Assembly (NCBI GenBank): GCA_019925095.2
Contig: CM034411.1
Location: 2,887,001 to 2,951,000, forward strand
From: Dendrolimus kikuchii
Lineage: Eukaryota; Arthropoda; Insecta; Lepidoptera; Lasiocampidae
Length of the DNA stretch: 64,000 bases
Reading direction: 5' to 3'
Shown: positions 10,898-21,959 of the stretch, piece after piece
How the letters are laid out: each line of letters starts with the position of its first letter
Numbering within the stretch: the stretch's first letter is position 1
Program-made: the position numbers and the translations under genes
Notes under the pieces: model-generated
What the model saw: only the letters and a program-made list of their open reading frames with translations
Told to the model about the DNA's origin: nothing
The model's database searches: none

Positions 10898-10948
10898 ATG
10901 GAGCGAAGTGTTTTGGCTGATTCAAGACATGTCCAATGGGCATCTGAT
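10898..10948 (+). CDS. Mdm1: Candidate first coding exon of the MDM1-like gene
   Basis: Seventeen codons (MERSVLADSRHVQWASD) run from an ATG preceded by an in-frame TGA at 10871. They end exactly at GAT|GTGAGT, a near-consensus donor, in phase 0. The next family-diagnostic exon (49562) also begins in phase 0, so the two join as ...QWASD-LHSEYR. Human MDM1 also has only a short leader before its first SEY motif. The residues themselves are not diagnostic, and the implied intron is about 38.6 kb. This could instead start an unrelated transcript. Confidence 0.5.
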
Positions 10949-11171
10949 GTGAGTATATTGTAATTTTTCACGTTAATACCGACCATTGATTGGATAGACG
11001 ACGTGACACGTGACTTAACCAATACGTTCCTCGCATAAACGTCGGGAGTTTTTTGTATGTTTATCATAATTAGTCTAGCGTTAAACCCGTTAGGTTGCAT
11101 CTTAAGATTCTGTTTAACTTGTCTACAATTTCATTACTATATCGTCCGGTCTTAAATTTATGCTAACATAT

Positions 11172-11345
11172 CTATAAGTATAAAAGCAAAAGTAAATCTA
11201 CTACCTTTTCACGATTGAACGGCTGAATGGATCTTAATGATAATTGGCAACAAGATAGGTTGTGTCCTGGACAAGGACGTTTGCTATAATTCACTTCATA
11301 AAACCACCTTGAAGGAGGTGAAATATGGGATGTTAATATATAAGT
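11172..11345 (+). repeat. LINE 3'-end-like repeat
   Basis: CTTTTCACGATTGAACGGCTG and GATAGGTTGTGTCCTGGACA follow a pattern common in lepidopteran introns. It joins the PLE fragment near 11350. Confidence 0.4.
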
Positions 11346-11351
11346 ATATGG

Positions 11352-11797
11352 AACAACAAAAACCAGCTGCCAGACCTCAAGACACTGTGAGCTCTTTCTG
11401 CGTACAACGGAACACAAACCAACTTGACTGATAATTACTTTTATTTTTCCTTCCACCCATTTTAATATTATATAAAATTATTAGGCATGTTTGCTGAAGA
11501 GTTTCTTGCGCCGCTTCTTCTCTTCAAGCCATAACATGTTGCGAAGCGGTAGTAAATTAGATTAGGCTCCCATAGATTAAATAATAACCATAAACAAAAT
11601 TAAAAATTAAATAATTAAAATTAATAAGTTGGCGGTAGGCTAAATAAAACTTTAACAATACTCGTTGACACTTGACATCTTTGTCTTCCGTGATCACGGC
11701 CACTGAAAAGTGGCCGAAACGTCGGAAAAACCAAAATCAAATAAAATTACCGCGCTTAAAACCGTTAAAACGTAGTTTTATTATTATATATGGACAA
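11352..11797 (+). mobile_element. PLE 3' end, 5'-truncated
   Basis: Starts with the last codons of the PLE protein (QQKPAARPQDTVSSFCVQRN, TNQLD and stop). It continues through GTAGTAAATTAGATTAGGC, GTGGCCGAAACGTCGG and ACCGTTAAAACGTAG. The same order is seen at 17970-18356. Confidence 0.8.
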
Positions 11798-12030
11798 GTC
11801 ATAATTATTCAAGATAGAAAATAAGCTAGATGGTCATGTTATTGCTCTCGATGGCTTTTTTATTGCAGCAAACGGGAAAATACGATGCGCTCGCTGTTAC
11901 TCCAATATGTAGGTGGATGTTGAAGAGAAATATTGCTCCAACCTCTATTGCACCTATTTCGCCTTACGTGTTAAAATTTTCATACCAATGGGCTGGTATT
12001 TATTTTCTCGCCGAAATCGAAGAACCATAT

Positions 12031-12635
12031 GATTAAATCAAACTATTAAGGAAAACAGTAGAAATTGTACCACGAGAGATATTTGATTTTTTTTTAATAT
12101 TATTATTATTAACATATCTACGGACTCGAGTTCCGTACGAAAAATTTTAGACTCCATACACGCTTATTGTTTATTTTTGTTACTGTGTGTGACATTAATT
12201 TAGTGATTTATATGTTATGGTGTACCTTAAGCTTAACTTATTATATTAATTTATCCTATTTTTAATACTAAACTTATACTAATGTAGAGTGTATCTGTTA
12301 CATGCTGGTGTTGTGAGGAAGTGCATGTGCAGTGTTGGCCTTAAAACTATACTTATATATAGTCCTATCTAGTGCCATGTGTGTTGGTTTTTTCTTTTCT
12401 GTGTCTGGGTTATTAATTTTTAGGCTCTTTGTGTGTCTTGGTTTGTTTGTGAAGTGTGTGTGTAATGCAATGCGATGGAAGTGCACGTTGGTTTGAGTAT
12501 GTGTATAAGTTTTATGAGATATTTGATTAATATATTAAATTTGCACCATTACATTTTAATGGTGGAAATTTAATATATTAATCAAATATCTCGTGGTACA
12601 ATTTCTACTCTTTTCCTTAATAGTTTGATTTAATC
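12031..12635. mobile_element. Fold-back MITE, split by a LINE-K insertion
   Basis: Outer ends GATTAAATCAAACTATTAAG (12031) and its inverse CTTAATAGTTTGATTTAATC (12616-12635). With 12089-12515 and one duplication copy removed, about 165 bp remain that fold on themselves. The arms are about 79 bp, with one mismatch and a 2-nt indel, and the loop is a few bases between CCATTA and TAATGG. No coding content; superfamily unknown. Confidence 0.75.
12089..12515 (-). mobile_element. LINE-K 3' UTR inserted in a MITE, 13-bp duplication
   Basis: GAGATATTTGATT occurs at 12076-12088 and 12516-12528. The insert begins with poly(T) and ATTATTATTAACATATCTAC, then CGGACTCGAGTTCCGTAC, and matches 60358-60690 and 27084-27262. 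It is minus-oriented, with only 3' UTR retained. Confidence 0.8.
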
Positions 12636-13060
12636 GCTAGGTTCGCGCATTTAAACGTAGCCGATGTCGCGGATATCTAGTTCTTTATAATGAGGATTAT
12701 CATAACAGTAACGTGTTGGAATTACATAAAATGAAGAAAAAAAACATGAATTCATTTCTAAACTAGAGGTGGTCACTTCTCTTAACTTCGGTTTTATCAT
12801 TTTTTTTATACCGTCGTGACTTTTCAATCTTGTTCTTTTGAACCAAATTAATTCAATGTGGTTAATTCGTCTAGTATTAGCATTAGGGATATGAAACTAT
12901 TTCAGATTATCTGATAATTTTGGATAATTTCAGTTACAAATTTTACACTTTTTAGGAATTGTTGAAGGAAAATAGCAATAATTACAAGGTCATCAAGTCA
13001 TGAGGACTGAAAACATGACATAAAGTATCGCATTTAAGTTTTAATTTTTCTAATAATAAT
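12636..13060. other. Unassigned; possible old MITE half
   Basis: About 12885-12950 (ATGAAACTATTTCAGATTAT, TTTTGGATAATTTCAGTTAC) is echoed in inverse by 13445-13520. An element may therefore flank the LINE fragment at 13064. Confidence 0.3.
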
Positions 13061-13063
13061 AAT

Positions 13064-13420
13064 AATTATGGGAGTGGCGAGTGACCGTCTGCCCAATTTT
13101 CCATATTCACCGAACATTGCGACGGGCAGACGCCATAGTCCCCATATTCCCAGACCCCTAGTACCACTAGCAATTCACCCCAATAGCTCGGTATTTTGTG
13201 TCCTCATTTCCCACAATAGTCCTACACTGGCCGGGGCTTGTCCTTGGGTACGTTACTATATGGTGTAGACAGGGATAATCGCCGGTCAGTGTCACGCTAC
13301 ATTTACATTAAATTTCTCAAGGGGTCTCTACGTGTTGGCCTTCCCATGGCCCCACGGAAGCTCTCCACAAGTCCGGGCCATTTTTATGGCCTTTGGTCTC
13401 AAAAGACATACAATGATAAT
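13064..13420 (+). mobile_element. Probable LINE 3' UTR
   Basis: GC-richer than its flanks. GGGGCTTGTCCTTGGGTACG recurs as GGGCTTGTCCTTGGGTGCAT at 14738. It ends TTTTATGGCCTTTGGTCTC and an (AAT) tail. The frame at 13068 shows no domain. Clade not determined. Confidence 0.45.
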
Positions 13421-13654
13421 AATAAATGGAAATATATTATCCTCCTTTCCGAAATTATCCGAAACTCTTATACCTGTTTCGGTTACGGTATCGGATATCG
13501 GATAGTTTCGGTTACGAGGAGCTTCATAACATCACTACAAATAAAGTTAGCTTGAAAACATAATTATTCCGTTTAGCACATTCCTGCAAATCCGTCAAGG
13601 GTGTGTCAACACATTGGTGTTACAGGTGACCTTGAGAGGCCACAAACAATTACA

Positions 13655-13760
13655 ATCTTAAATTCAAATTCAAAAGTTTTTATTCAAAATAAGTTCCACT
13701 GGAGTACACTTTTTGAAGATCACACATATAAACCAAAATGAATGATATGAAAGAAAAAGT
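13655..13760 (-). repeat. RepL fragment
   Basis: AAATTCAAATTCAAAAGTTT, TTATTCAAAATAAGTTCCAC, TGGAGTACACTTTTTGAAG: matches 25345 and, inverted, 24945 and 31925. Confidence 0.55.
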
Positions 13761-13899
13761 ATTAGGTCAGATTATTAGATTTAGCTCGTAAAACCTGCAT
13801 ATCCAGAGGGCGCCACAAGTCTCCTGTTGTCTTTTGATATAGGAAAACACCACTTCACTTAAACCCAACATTAGTCATGTATCTATAATATTATACAAT

Positions 13900-14300
13900 T
13901 CTTAACATGCTGTGTCTGTATGTTGAAGCTATTTAAAAAGAAACATGGAGAGAACACGATGCAATTTTCTTTAGATTTCTTGTCTGTTTTTTTGTTCGGG
14001 ATTCACGTGAAAACTACAGGGCCGATTTTGATGCGGTTTCGCTGATCGACAGCTCATTCTTAGACTTAAACTCTGCGCTACTTTCTATCCTGGCAATCCC
14101 GCGGGAATTTTTCTGGGAATTATTTAAAATGGCCCGAATAAAAAAAACGAATTCCATTGTGTTCTTTATTATTGAACAGCAAATTTAATGTTATAAAATG
14201 TGTGATATTTTTTTATCCCGGGAATCCTGCAGAAATTTTCCCAGGAGCGGTTTGTAGTTGTTCGGGTGCGTAAAATTTAGCGTAATCCGACACTGTTTTC
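13900..14300 (+). repeat. RepQ copy
   Basis: GATTCACGTGAAAACTACAG, GCTGATCGACAGC and ATCCCGCGGGAATTTTTCTG are found inverted at 36350-36545. A dispersed lepidopteran repeat; class not assigned. Confidence 0.5.
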
Positions 14301-14465
14301 ATTAAAATGATAGGCTTACATTCTTTTTCAAATGCTGCGGCACTTCGTGTCCCGGGAAACTCGCGGGAACTTCAAGTCGCCCAATAACCATAAAAATGAC
14401 CCGCACTATTGGGAGGGCTTGCGTGGGGCCATGATAAGGCCAACATGTAGAGGCCCCTTTGCATA

Positions 14466-14668
14466 TCTTATACTAATACATAAAGCTGAAAATTTTGTTT
14501 GTTTGAACCCGCTAATCTCAGGAACTACTAGTCTGATTTGAAAAATTCTTTCAGCGTTAGATAGTCCATTTATCGAGGAAGGCTTATAGGCTATATATCA
14601 TCACGCTAAGACCAAAATTTTTTTTCTAACTTTTCCACGCGGTCGAAGTTGAGGGCAGAAGCTAGTTC
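14466..14668 (+). repeat. RepD copy
   Basis: ATACTAATACATAAAGCTG, GAACCCGCTAATCTCAGGAA, ATCATCACGCTAAGACCAA and CGCGGTCGAAGTTGAGGG...AGCTAGT in family order. Confidence 0.6.
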
Positions 14669-14689
14669 AATGTAAATGTGGCGTGACAC

Positions 14690-15136
14690 TGACCAGCGTT
14701 TATCCTTATCTACACCATAAAAATCTTTATAGTCAGGGCTTGTCCTTGGGTGCATCTGCACCTAAGGACAATCCCCGGTCTGTTGCCATAATAGTGTCCT
14801 AAATCTATATATATAAAAGAAAGTCGTGTTAGTTACACTATTTATAACTCAAGAACGGCAGTACCGATTTAGCTGAAAATTGGTGTGAAGGTAGCTTAGA
14901 ACCAGGAGACGGACATAGGATACTTTTTATCCCGTTGGAACCGGTAGGTGGCGCTGAGATCGGGTTCTAGAATCCTCCTAATCACGTGGACCGATTTTGG
15001 TGATTTTGTTTTTGTGTGTTTGAGTGGGTCCGCGGATGATTTAAATCCACAATTGGCACCGGTGGTGGTGCTGGGGTCGGGTCCTAGATTTTTTTTTCAG
15101 AGCAGGACAACGTCTGCCGGGGCCGGTAGTGGATTA
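14690..15136 (+). repeat. LINE 3' UTR fragment, then RepE copy
   Basis: 14690-14800 repeats part of 13200-13290 (CTTGTCCTTGGGT). RepE follows with AGAAAGTCGTGTTAGTTACA, GGTAGGTGGCGCTGAGATCG and GGACAACGTCTGCCGGGGCC. Confidence 0.5.
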
Positions 15137-15483
15137 TAGAAATAAATATTGCAGTTGAACAATCCCATCGAACTTTGGCCTTCTTCGCTTGTTAGCATGG
15201 TGTGAATAAAAAGTGAATGGCTAATAGCTTATCGGGGTCGCGGCAAACAAAGATATCTTCAAGCTTGCATCTTCACAGGGGTAAGATGTACAGACATCTT
15301 ATTCTAGAAAAGGTACAAGCCTTCTCTAAATCCAATTAATCCAAACATCATAAATATTGTGCACAACCCCCAGCCCCCTCCCCCCCCCCCTCCCTCCTCC
15401 GCTCCGCTGTAGAAAATTCGGAATCAAATCTGCGTAATATATCTTGGAAGTATCAAGTAGACATTTTGAACAAAATTAAGATA
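15137..15483. other. Unassigned; contains a C-rich tract
   Basis: 15365-15408 is nearly pure pyrimidine (runs of C with TCC spacers) and strongly strand-asymmetric. Nothing else is recognised. Confidence 0.45.
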
Positions 15484-16815
15484 ATATTTTCTTAAGTTTT
15501 CGCGACTTGTATACATAATAAAACTACGTTTTAACGGTTTTAAGCGCGGTAATTTTATTTGATTTTGGTTTTTTCCGACGTTTCGGCCACTTTTCAGTGG
15601 CCGTGATCACGGAAGACAAAGATGTCAAGTGTCAACGAGTATTGTTAAAGTTTTATTTAGCCTACCGCCAACTTATTAATTTTAATTATTTAATTTTTAA
15701 TTTTGTTTATGGTTATTATTTAATCTATGGGAGCCTAATCTAATTTACTACCGCTTCGCAACATGTTATGGCGTGAAGAGAAGAAGCGGCGCAAGAAACT
15801 CTTCAGCAAACATGCCTAGCTCTAATAATTTTATATAATATTAAAATGGGTGGAAGGAAAAATAAAAGTAATTATCAGTCAAGTTGGTTTGTGTTCCGTT
15901 GTACGCAGAAAGAGCTCACAGTGTCTTGAGGTCTTAATAGTTTTGATAATTGGATCCCAAAAAGGTGGTACTTGCCAACCATCTTCTCTATTGAAATTTG
16001 GGTGTTTTTTGATTTCAATAGCCTCACGCATCATTCTAGGTATGAAACAATTCTCTTTCGACATGTAGTGGTTGGGTTTATCCAGCGTGTGTTCACTGAT
16101 CGCAGACTTCGGACCTTGTGTGTTTCATGTCAGCAATGTGTTCTTTTACTCGCTCCTCTTTGTTTGCCCAATGTATGACTTCACAATCAAGCTTGTAAAC
16201 CCCTGCATCCTGGAGTGGGATATTGCATTTCATCTCAGAAATAATCTTTTTCTGCGGCTTGAACTCGCCTAATGTGACCAATTCTGTCGTGACCCCCTTG
16301 ATGTAGGGTAAGCAGGGCACCGCTCAACTGAAGGTGGTTTGGGGCCTTTGTGACGTTGGTGTGGAGTCTTCAGCTGATTGCGTTGTAGAACTCGCTTGAC
16401 ATGCTGAAGCTCTCCAGCTATGTGGTTCTCGTCACAAATTTTCCGTGCTCTCTGAAACAAAATTTGCCCACGGTAGCTAACTGACTAGGATGGTGGTGAG
16501 ACGAACCATTAAGGTATTTATCTGTATGGGTAGGTTTTATACACCGTATGACCAAGAGTATTGTCAGTTCCTTAGGATGAGCACATCCAGAAAAGCTAAT
16601 CATTATTTGTCTTTTCCATAGTGCTAATGGAATTGAGATGATCTAGAAATGCAGAGACTTTATCGTTTGGGATATCGTCTACGTACCTTTTATACATCTT
16701 CGGCTTAAGCGGTACTAAGTCTTCCATGTCAGCTACGACAGGAGACACCGGTGAGCCCATGGCTACACCGAGGTCGTATTCCCACACGAAATTGTGAGGC
16801 AATGTTTTAGTTCTG
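15484..16815 (-). mobile_element. Penelope-like element, left half of a head-to-head pair
   Basis: On the minus strand it runs from mid reverse transcriptase ([15 protein letters not shown], then [19 protein letters not shown]) through a GIY-YIG-like piece (GVYKLDC...RVKEHIADMKHTRSEV) and KKHPNFNREDGW. It ends in the terminal repeat with GGCCACTTTTCAGTGGCC. Several frameshifts and deletions interrupt the frame. PLE retrotransposons combine this RT with a GIY-YIG endonuclease. It meets the + strand half at about 16815. Confidence 0.8.
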
Positions 16816-18356
16816 CAGCCTAAAATTCACAAAAACAACATCCCCTTGCGCCCTATAGTTAGCCAGCTTGACTCACCAACATACAGACTGGCACAACATC
16901 TCGCGAAGACACTCAACAATCTCCGCGGCAACACACCCTACCATGTCAAGGATTCCTTCGACTTCATCAGCGCAATTGAAAATTTGACATTGGCTGAGGA
17001 TGAAGTACTAGTCAGTTTTGATGTCCAGTCCTTATTTACCAGTTTACCAGTGGAAGACTGCATTGAGATTGTCAAAAAGAAGCTAATAGATAATAACATG
17101 CCTGAGGAATATGCAGATCTACTAAAACATTGCCTCACATCTGGCTATTTCGTGTGAGACTACGGCTTCTACGACCAAATCAACGGTGTAGCCATGGGCT
17201 CACCGGTGTCTCCTGTCGTAGCTGACATTTTTATGGAAGACTTCGAGCAGAAGGCACTGGATACCGCTCCGGCTAAGCCGAAGATGTATAAAAGGTACGT
17301 AGACGATACTTTTGCCGTCCTCCCAAACGATAAAGTCTCTGCATTTCTAGCATCTCAATTCCATTAGCAGTAATATCAAATTTACTATGGAGCTAGAGGC
17401 ATAATAATTTACTATGGAACTAGAGGCAAATAATAGATTAACCGTGGGCAAATCTTTGTTTCAGAGAGCACGGAAAATGTGACGAGAACCACATAGCTGG
17501 AAGCTTCAGCATGTCAAGCGAGTATCAGCTGAAGACTCCACACCAACGTCACAAAGGCCCCAAACCACCTTCAGTTGAGCGGTGCCCTGCTACCCTACCC
17601 TACATCAAGGGGGTCACAGACAGAATACATCCTCAGGCGAGCTTCACCGCCGCAGAAAAAGATTAAATTTCTGAGACCTGTTAATATCCCACTCCAGGAT
17701 AGGGGTTTACAAGCTTGATTAGTGTGGATTGTCATACATTGGGCAAACAAAGAGGAGCATAAAAACGCGAGTAAAAGAACACATTACATGAAACACACAA
17801 GGTACGAAGTCTATGTGAACACACGCTGGAAAACCCAACCACTACATCAGATTCACAAATTCGCGAAAGAGAATCGTTTCATACCTTCGTGAGATTGAAA
17901 TCAAAAAACACCCAAATTTCAATAGTGGTTGGCATGTTTGGGATCTTATCAAAACTATTAAGACCCAAACCCAGCAAAAACCAGCTGCCAGACCTCAAGA
18001 CACTGTTCTTTCTGCGTACAACGGAACACAAACCAACTTGACTGATAATTACTTTTATGCTAGGCATGTTTGCTGAGCTTGCGCCGCTTCTTCTCTTCAC
18101 GCCATAACATGTTGCGAAGCGGTAGTAAATTAGATTAGGCTCCCATAGATTAAATAATAACCATAAACAAAATTAAAAATTAAATAATTAAAATTAATAA
18201 GTTGGCGGTAGGCTAAATAAAACTTTAACAATACTCGTTGACACTTGACATCTTTGTCTTCCGTGATCACGGCCACTGAAAAGTGGCCGAAACGTCGGAA
18301 AAACCAAAATCAAATAAAATTACCGCGCTTAAAACCGTTAAAACGTAGTTTTATTA
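16816..18356 (+). mobile_element. Penelope-like element, right half of a head-to-head pair
   Basis: The + strand begins at the RT PKIHK motif (PKIHKNNIPLRPIVSQLDS) and continues through FDVQSLFTSLPVED (motif A). A stop sits where the other half has W (YFV-stop-DYGF). [16 protein letters not shown] and YVDDTFAV (motif C) follow, then a broken GIY-YIG region, the AARPQDTV tail and the terminal repeat. It reaches further 5' than the minus-strand half. Stops and indels show it is not active. Confidence 0.85.
16846..17157 (+). pseudogene. PLE reverse transcriptase N-terminal part
   Basis: The frame carries RPIVSQLDSPTYRLAQHLAK through SFDVQSLFTSLPVEDC and ends at a TGA after LTSGYFV. The same frame continues after the stop with [16 protein letters not shown]. 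The Asp of motif A is present, and motif C lies further on at about 17297. It is the best preserved PLE coding segment here. Confidence 0.75.
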
Positions 18357-18496
18357 CAAAATTAAGATGTTAAAACTACATTGACTGATGACTTTTTGTG
18401 ATGAGATTTTCAATTATGGTTCTGTAGCTAAATGACAAAAACAATGGACAGCAACGCACTTGCCAGATTTTTTATATACGTAACTGTAACACCGAA

Positions 18497-18950
18497 TAAA
18501 ACTCCGTTTTAACGGTTTTAAGCGCGGTAATCTTATTTGATTTTGATTTTTTCGACGTTTCGGCCACTTTTCAGTGGCCGTGATCACGGAAGACAAAGAT
18601 GTCAAGTGTCAACGAGTATTGTTAAAGTTTTATTTAGCCTACCGCCAACTTGTTAATTTTAATTATTTAGTTTTAATTTTGTTTATGGTTATTATTTACT
18701 CTATGGGAGCCTAATCTAATTTACTTCCGCTTCGCAACATGTTATGGCTTGAAGACAAGAAGCGGCGCAAGAAACTCTTCAGCAAACATGCCTAGCTCTA
18801 ATAATTTTATATAATATTAAAATGGGTGGAAGGAAAAATAAAAGTAATTACCGGTATTAAAGGTAATAAAATTACCGCGCTTAAAACCGTTTAAACGTAG
18901 TTTTATTATATATACAAGTCCCGAAAACTTAAGAAAATATTATGTAATAC
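18497..18950 (-). mobile_element. PLE terminal repeat (-) joined to a short (+) end
   Basis: 18497-18845 is the terminal repeat on the minus strand (AACTCCGTTTTAACGG ... AAATAAAAGTAATTACC). From about 18868 the sequence reverses to + (ATTACCGCGCTTAAAACCGT ... CCGAAAACTTAAGAAAATAT), which creates inverted ends. Confidence 0.75.
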
Positions 18951-19330
18951 CGAAATTCTTCAAATCATCCTTCAGACAAACCAGTCATGTTCTATATTTG
19001 ACGTAATATGTTAGGTCTTTAATACTGCTTACAATACATGTGACTTTAGGTAGTTTTAATTATAAAAGTTATCTTAAAATCTTAATTGTTGCATTGTTTG
19101 CAAATTTGCAATGTTATTGTCAATTCCTTTTAATTTCATTGTTAATGAATTAAAACAAAAACTTACCTACCTAAGTTTTATCTTAGCTGGATTATAACCT
19201 TCTGCTACGAAGCCTTCAAACCCGTTCTTCTTGCTTTCAGCATCACGTATCGGATCTAGATTGTTAATCTAAATCTTCTCAAACATCCATGAATTTGTAT
19301 CAAAATCGGTCCCGCAGTTTAGTCTAGAAA
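18951..19330. other. Unassigned AT-rich sequence
   Basis: Nothing recognised apart from a weak repeat-like phrase (AAATCGGTCCCGCAGTTTAG) at about 19302. Confidence 0.35.
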
Positions 19331-19798
19331 AATCTATATATATATATGCATATATATATAAAAGAAAGTCGTGTTAGTTACACTATTTATAACTCAAGAA
19401 TGGCTGTACCGTTTTGGCTGAAAAATGGTGGGGAGGTAGCTTAGAACCAGGAGACGGACATAGGATACTTTTTATCCCCTTGGAACCGGTAGGTGGCGCT
19501 GAGATTGAGTTCTAGAATCCTCCTAATCACCTGGAGCGATAGTGGTGATTTTGATTTTGTGTGTTTGAGTGGGTGGGTCCTCAGATGGTTTAGATTCGCA
19601 ATTAGGACCCGTAGGTGGCACTGAGATCGGGTTCTAGAATCCTCCTAATCACCTGGACCGATTTTGATGATTTTGTTTTTGTGTGTTTGAGTCCTCGGAT
19701 GGTTTAAATCCACAATTGGAACCGGTAGGTGGCGCTGGGATCGTATCCTAGATTTTTAATTTTTCAGAGCAGGACAACGTCTGCCGGGGCCGCTAGTT
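19331..19798 (+). repeat. RepE copy with internal tandem duplication
   Basis: AGAAAGTCGTGTTAGTTACA opens the copy. The block GGTGGC[AG]CTG followed by TAGAATCCTCCTAATCACCT and GTGTGTTTGAGT is present about three times at about 150-bp spacing. It closes with GGACAACGTCTGCCGGGGCC and GCTAGT. Confidence 0.65.
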
Positions 19799-20028
19799 AT
19801 ATACCTATATGAATATAAACATCCAATCGAAGACACGTTCACATTAATTTAATAAAGTACAGTTAACCTTAACCTGATTAATATGAGGTAAAATGTTATT
19901 CTAACTATAATCTTTTAAGACTTTAAATAGAATACGAGTCTAGGTCACCGCCTTCTTTGGGTGAAATGCTCAGAAAGCAGGCTATATCAGCTCGCTGAAT
20001 CGCCATACTCATTCGTTATCCTAGGTAG

Positions 20029-20480
20029 TCACCAGCCCTTGCGAACGAAGACTCCGGCGCTGTGAGCAGATGGGGAGAGTCCGTCCGCACTTAAGGTCAC
20101 TGAATGAGGGAGTGAAGTTGTTCCGCGCTGCCCATTCTGTCGCCGCTGGGTGTTTGGGCTCCGCAGTGACAATGGATAAGGCCTTTTTGTCCGACGAATG
20201 CCTGGGCGGGCTTTAGAGAGTTTTACTGGGTATTCCGGCAAAAGACCGGCGAGTCTTCACACGCCGGCATCGTGATCTTCACACGGTGTGATGTCCGATT
20301 ACTCCTCGTGAAAAAAAAGGTAGGACCAGTCTTGTTGAGCTTCCACTTTCCATGAGGAAGGAACACCGAAGGAATTTTAGTGGCTATCTGTAACTCGGGT
20401 GGCAATACTACTTCTTGTGGGACTAGTAAGTATGTAAGGTACTAGTGCCACCCCAACGTTTAGTCTTCAGTCAGATTTCC
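20029..20480 (+). mobile_element. Two adjoining R1-like LINE 3' UTR remnants
   Basis: 20029-20318: GC-rich, with GAGTTTTACTGGGTATTCCG, CCGGCGAGTC and a terminal A8, close to the minus-strand sequence at 25600-25700. 20330-20480: GGAATTTTAGTGGCTATCTG and ACTAGTGCCACCCCAACG, close to 31390-31475. The two belong to different subfamilies. Confidence 0.5.
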
Positions 20481-20536
20481 CGTTGCTAAAAAGCACTATC
20501 CCTCGAAATACCTGAAGAGTCTATTATGAGATTTTC

Positions 20537-20844
20537 ATCCGTACAGGAACGGAGAAAGAATACAATTTCCTGCGGCCGGGCGGCCTGTCGTAAGAGGCGA
20601 CTAAACAACCCACAGCCAGGTGGTTGGGTATTTGCTCGACTGGATGGCGACCAGCCCTGGTCTAGAATATACCACCATAACAGCCTTTTGCTGTGTTCCG
20701 GCATTAGTGACCAGGTTCCAGTCTCCCTTAAGAGAGCAGCAGCGCATTTGTAGCACCTTGTTGCAAATGTCCATAGGCGATGGTAACCGCTTTCCATCAA
20801 GTGGGCCGTCTGTCTGTCCACTGAACTCCTGCTATAAAAAAAAA
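20537..20844 (+). mobile_element. SINE-A copy, full length
   Basis: ATCCGTACAGGAACGGAGAA, GGGCGGCCTGTCGTAAGAGG, CCAGGTTCCAGTCTCCCTTA and CCATAGGCGATGGTAACCGC in order, ending in A9. About 308 bp, a good reference copy. Frames at 20486(-), 20526(+) and 20620(+) are shadows of it. Confidence 0.85.
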
Positions 20845-20904
20845 TGAGAATGTTGTATCCAAAAAAAAGACCACAAGTATACAAAATAATTCATGAGTAA
20901 AATT

Positions 20905-21000
20905 ATGTTTCTGGGAAGTTTGTTGCGCCGCTTCTTCTACTTTCACAGTAACTACAATTGCTTTGGAAGCAGTGGTCGACTCAAGACTTTTAATAAATAA
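20905..21000 (+). repeat. RepL fragment
   Basis: GTTTGTTGCGCCGCTTCTTC followed by an eroded continuation resembles 31575-31640. Confidence 0.35.
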
Positions 21001-21805
21001 TATGTGATCATTATTTTATAAATACATTAATTTTCATTTGATTAAGCTTACTAAAAACTCTTTGTTGAGGCTCATGGTCTCAGGACCCCAGGGTCTGAGC
21101 TTCGCAACAGTAACTCTCATTCAGGGTTGCATATTTATTTTGCTGCTATTGATTATACCGGCTTTAACTTTCATTTAGATCAACAACCTAGTTAAGCGTT
21201 AATGTTCCACTTTGTCGAGAACTAATTGATGTAATTGCTACGTTTCCATATTTGCTAGACGACGTAAAGTCATTTAGTCATTTAATTTTACAGTGTACAG
21301 ATGATTAGGGTCTCCTGGTAACCTGGCGTTACTTGAATATTGTTGCGTCCAGCTTATAGGAACGTGTAGGAACTATAGATGGCAGCACAATTCTGACACA
21401 AGAGACAATGCCGATAAAAAATAATCTTTTGTTAATTGTCATCAATGCAAACAATTGACGTGAGGATTTATTAATGTTGTTTATATTTAAGATTAATTGT
21501 TGCTAATAAAGTGAGCGCTAAATATTGTAGTACTTTTAGACGGGAGTCTACTTTTGGATGTATATTGAAATAAAATTATGAATGACTGTACTTGCTTTTT
21601 TCATGCGACAGGCAAAGATAATGTATTGTTTAGCCAAAAAATGTGTTGTCTATCTTGAAACATAAGTTATTAAGTTTCAAGATGAAGAGCACATTTAGTA
21701 GTACAGGTCTATAAATCAATTAATCATTAGACCAGTCCTTTTACACCTTTAAGACCAGTCCTTTGTCAGTGAAGAGTGCCAAATTCTTGAATGACACAAG
21801 TAGAA
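21001..21805. other. Unassigned sequence
   Basis: About 800 bp without recognised repeats, splice structure or coding signal. Confidence 0.4.
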
Positions 21806-21920
21806 ATTACCACCCCTGGTCTAAAGTATGCCGCCATAACAACCTTGAGTTGTGTTCCGTCATTTGTAGCCAGGTTCCGGTCTCCTTTTAGAGAACGACA
21901 GCGCATGGGTAACAATAAAA
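21806..21920 (+). mobile_element. SINE-A partial copy
   Basis: CCACCCCTGGTCTAAAGTAT through GTAGCCAGGTTCCGGTCTCC to an A-rich stop at 21915. Both ends are missing. Confidence 0.7.
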
Positions 21921-21959
21921 AAGTAACAAAACTGCGTGTTACGGAGATGAATATGCTGC

